This document shows, piece by piece, positions 63,393-64,000 of a stretch of DNA of 64,000 bases. The stretch is from Gilvimarinus algae. Lineage in GTDB: Bacteria; Pseudomonadota; Gammaproteobacteria; Pseudomonadales; Cellvibrionaceae. The position numbers were made by a program, and so were the translations under genes. How positions within the stretch are numbered: position 1 is the first letter of the stretch; each line of letters starts with the position of its first letter. Location: positions 20,131 through 84,130 of the forward strand of contig NZ_JAULRT010000027.1 in NCBI RefSeq assembly GCF_030518215.1, written 5' to 3'. The notes under the pieces were generated by a model that was not told the DNA's origin, did not search any database, and saw only the letters and a list, made by a program, of their open reading frames with translations.

Positions 63393-63809
63393 GTGAACTA
63401 CGACTATTCCATCACGTTTATCGGCACCTTTATCGCACTGGTTACCCTGTTCGTGCAGGCACTGGTCGCCGCCACCAGCAAAGCCAAACAACCCGGCGCG
63501 GTGCCCGGAAAGATCAGCGATTCGCTGTCCCACGATTCGTTTGTCTTTCGCGCCCACCGCACCTTTATGAACTCTCTGGAGAATATGCCGCTGTTTCTCG
63601 GCAGTGTATTTCTCGGCATGTTTGCCGGCGCTCACCCGCGCTGGCTCGGGATTTTTGTGGTGGTGTATGCACTCGCGCGCATTGTTCATATGGTGCTGTA
63701 CTACGCCATAGCGACGGAGAAGAACCCAAGCCCGCGTAGTTACTTCTTTGGGATTGCGTTGTTGGCGCAGATTGGGATTTTGGGGTTGGTGGGCGCGACG
63801 TTAATTTAG
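63393..63809 (+). CDS. MAPEG-family membrane protein
   Basis: A 138-residue inner-membrane protein with four helices (about 5-27, 60-82, 84-107, 116-138). The family segment between helices 1 and 2 is RAHRTFMNSLENMPLFL, with the conserved Arg, Asn and Glu. Eukaryotic MAPEG members handle glutathione and eicosanoids; the bacterial role is unknown. GTG start at 63393 with AAGGAGTC upstream. The longer frame that reaches into the DUF938 gene is rejected. Confidence 0.88.
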   Translation: MNYDYSITFIGTFIALVTLFVQALVAATSKAKQPGAVPGKISDSLSHDSFVFRAHRTFMNSLENMPLFLGSVFLGMFAGAHPRWLGIFVVVYALARIVHMVLYYAIATEKNPSPRSYFFGIALLAQIGILGLVGATLI

Positions 63810-63880
63810 CCCTCAATCGCCGGGCGGGCGAAGCGCTTTTCTGCTTGTCCAGAAAAGTGCTCAAAAGAGGACACCCTGTA

Positions 63881-63928
63881 TAGTCCGCATACATAGGTAA
63901 CACATGTGTCCATATACATGGGTTACAC
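63881..63928. repeat. Direct repeats near a probable mobile-element edge
   Basis: ATACATAGGTAACAC (63889-63903) and ATACATGGGTTACAC (63914-63928) lie 25 bp apart, each preceded by GTCC and two bases; 17 of 21 positions agree. An inverted relative, TATACAGGGTGTCC on the other strand, lies just before (63869-63882). Such nested repeats are usual at the ends of insertion sequences. Confidence 0.4.
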
Positions 63929-64000
63929 TTTTAGGCTCCAGTATGAGACGCTGCCATTGGTAACGTCTCTTACATCAAACTGCCCGAGCCGGTAAAAGCT
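63923..64000 (-). CDS. C-terminal fragment of an unidentified gene
   Basis: The reverse strand is open from the window edge for 25 codons (.. FYRLGQFDVRDVTNGSVSYWSLKV) and ends at TAA at 63923, inside the second direct repeat. The position beside the repeats suggests a transposase tail, but 25 residues are too few to name a family. The coding call itself is tentative. Confidence 0.35.
   Translation of the reverse strand, partial: SFYRLGQFDVRDVTNGSVSYWSLKV

Noticed and set aside
63565..63903. 112-codon reverse frame opposite the MAPEG gene
   Set aside because: Antisense to a well-supported gene, Ser/Thr/Pro/Arg-rich, no ribosome site.

Overview
The window reads as a chromosomal segment of a GC-rich gammaproteobacterium. 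The glnA / DUF4124 / ntrB / ntrC cluster with E. coli-like sigma-54 control, ThiI with a rhodanese tail, TrmO, TypA, FadL, TonB-dependent receptors and secreted glycosidases fit a heterotrophic, probably aquatic member of the Cellvibrionales (Cellvibrio / Saccharophagus / Marinimicrobium type). That placement is inference from gene content. I found no tRNA, rRNA, CRISPR array or phage module.

Layout, left half. A cut membrane-protein gene is followed by a stand-alone elongation factor G (417-2501), a secreted HAD phosphatase, and a minus-strand group of BCCT transporter, outer-membrane porin and polyamine-type binding protein (3815-8295). Next come a TetR regulator with a YciI protein, a LysR regulator divergent from a zinc alcohol dehydrogenase, and a signalling pair: an MHYT hybrid kinase and an HD-GYP response regulator (13033-17345). 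Then comes a TerB-like gene whose 5' end is split by a 267-bp palindromic repeat (18551-18817), a secreted glycosidase, typA, thiI and the nitrogen-regulation block (24977-30059). The nitrogen block has two NtrC sites and a sigma-54 promoter before glnA, and a second set before ntrB.

Layout, right half. An alanine symporter operon, a FadL porin, an MscS channel, a SLC13 permease, an oxidoreductase and an acyltransferase lead to the most interesting region (40807-46682). There a beta-helix lipoprotein, a TonB-dependent receptor and a small protein with two TonB-C-like domains lie in a row on the minus strand. The first gene is preceded by four 7-bp units at exact 11-bp spacing that match a PhoB box array. 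I read this as a phosphate-starvation outer-membrane acquisition system, in which the lipoprotein may be a surface partner of the receptor. Then come an arsenic resistance cluster (arsR, arsC, arsH, ACR3) with two ArsR-type operators, a secreted beta-glucuronidase, a degenerate DUF922 protein, a chemotaxis receptor, trmO, serA, a coiled-coil membrane protein, and a chalcone-isomerase-like / TonB-C fusion. The window closes with a ScsB-type DsbD with a peroxiredoxin-like partner, a DUF938 methyltransferase, a MAPEG protein and what looks like the edge of a mobile element.

How the genes work together: nutrient-stress control dominates (NtrBC for nitrogen, a predicted PhoB array for phosphate, ArsR for arsenic, which enters cells as a phosphate analogue). 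Around it sit envelope transport (porins, TonB-linked uptake, BCCT, AGCS, SLC13) and secreted sugar hydrolases. All functional calls rest on reading motifs and context; no database search was run.
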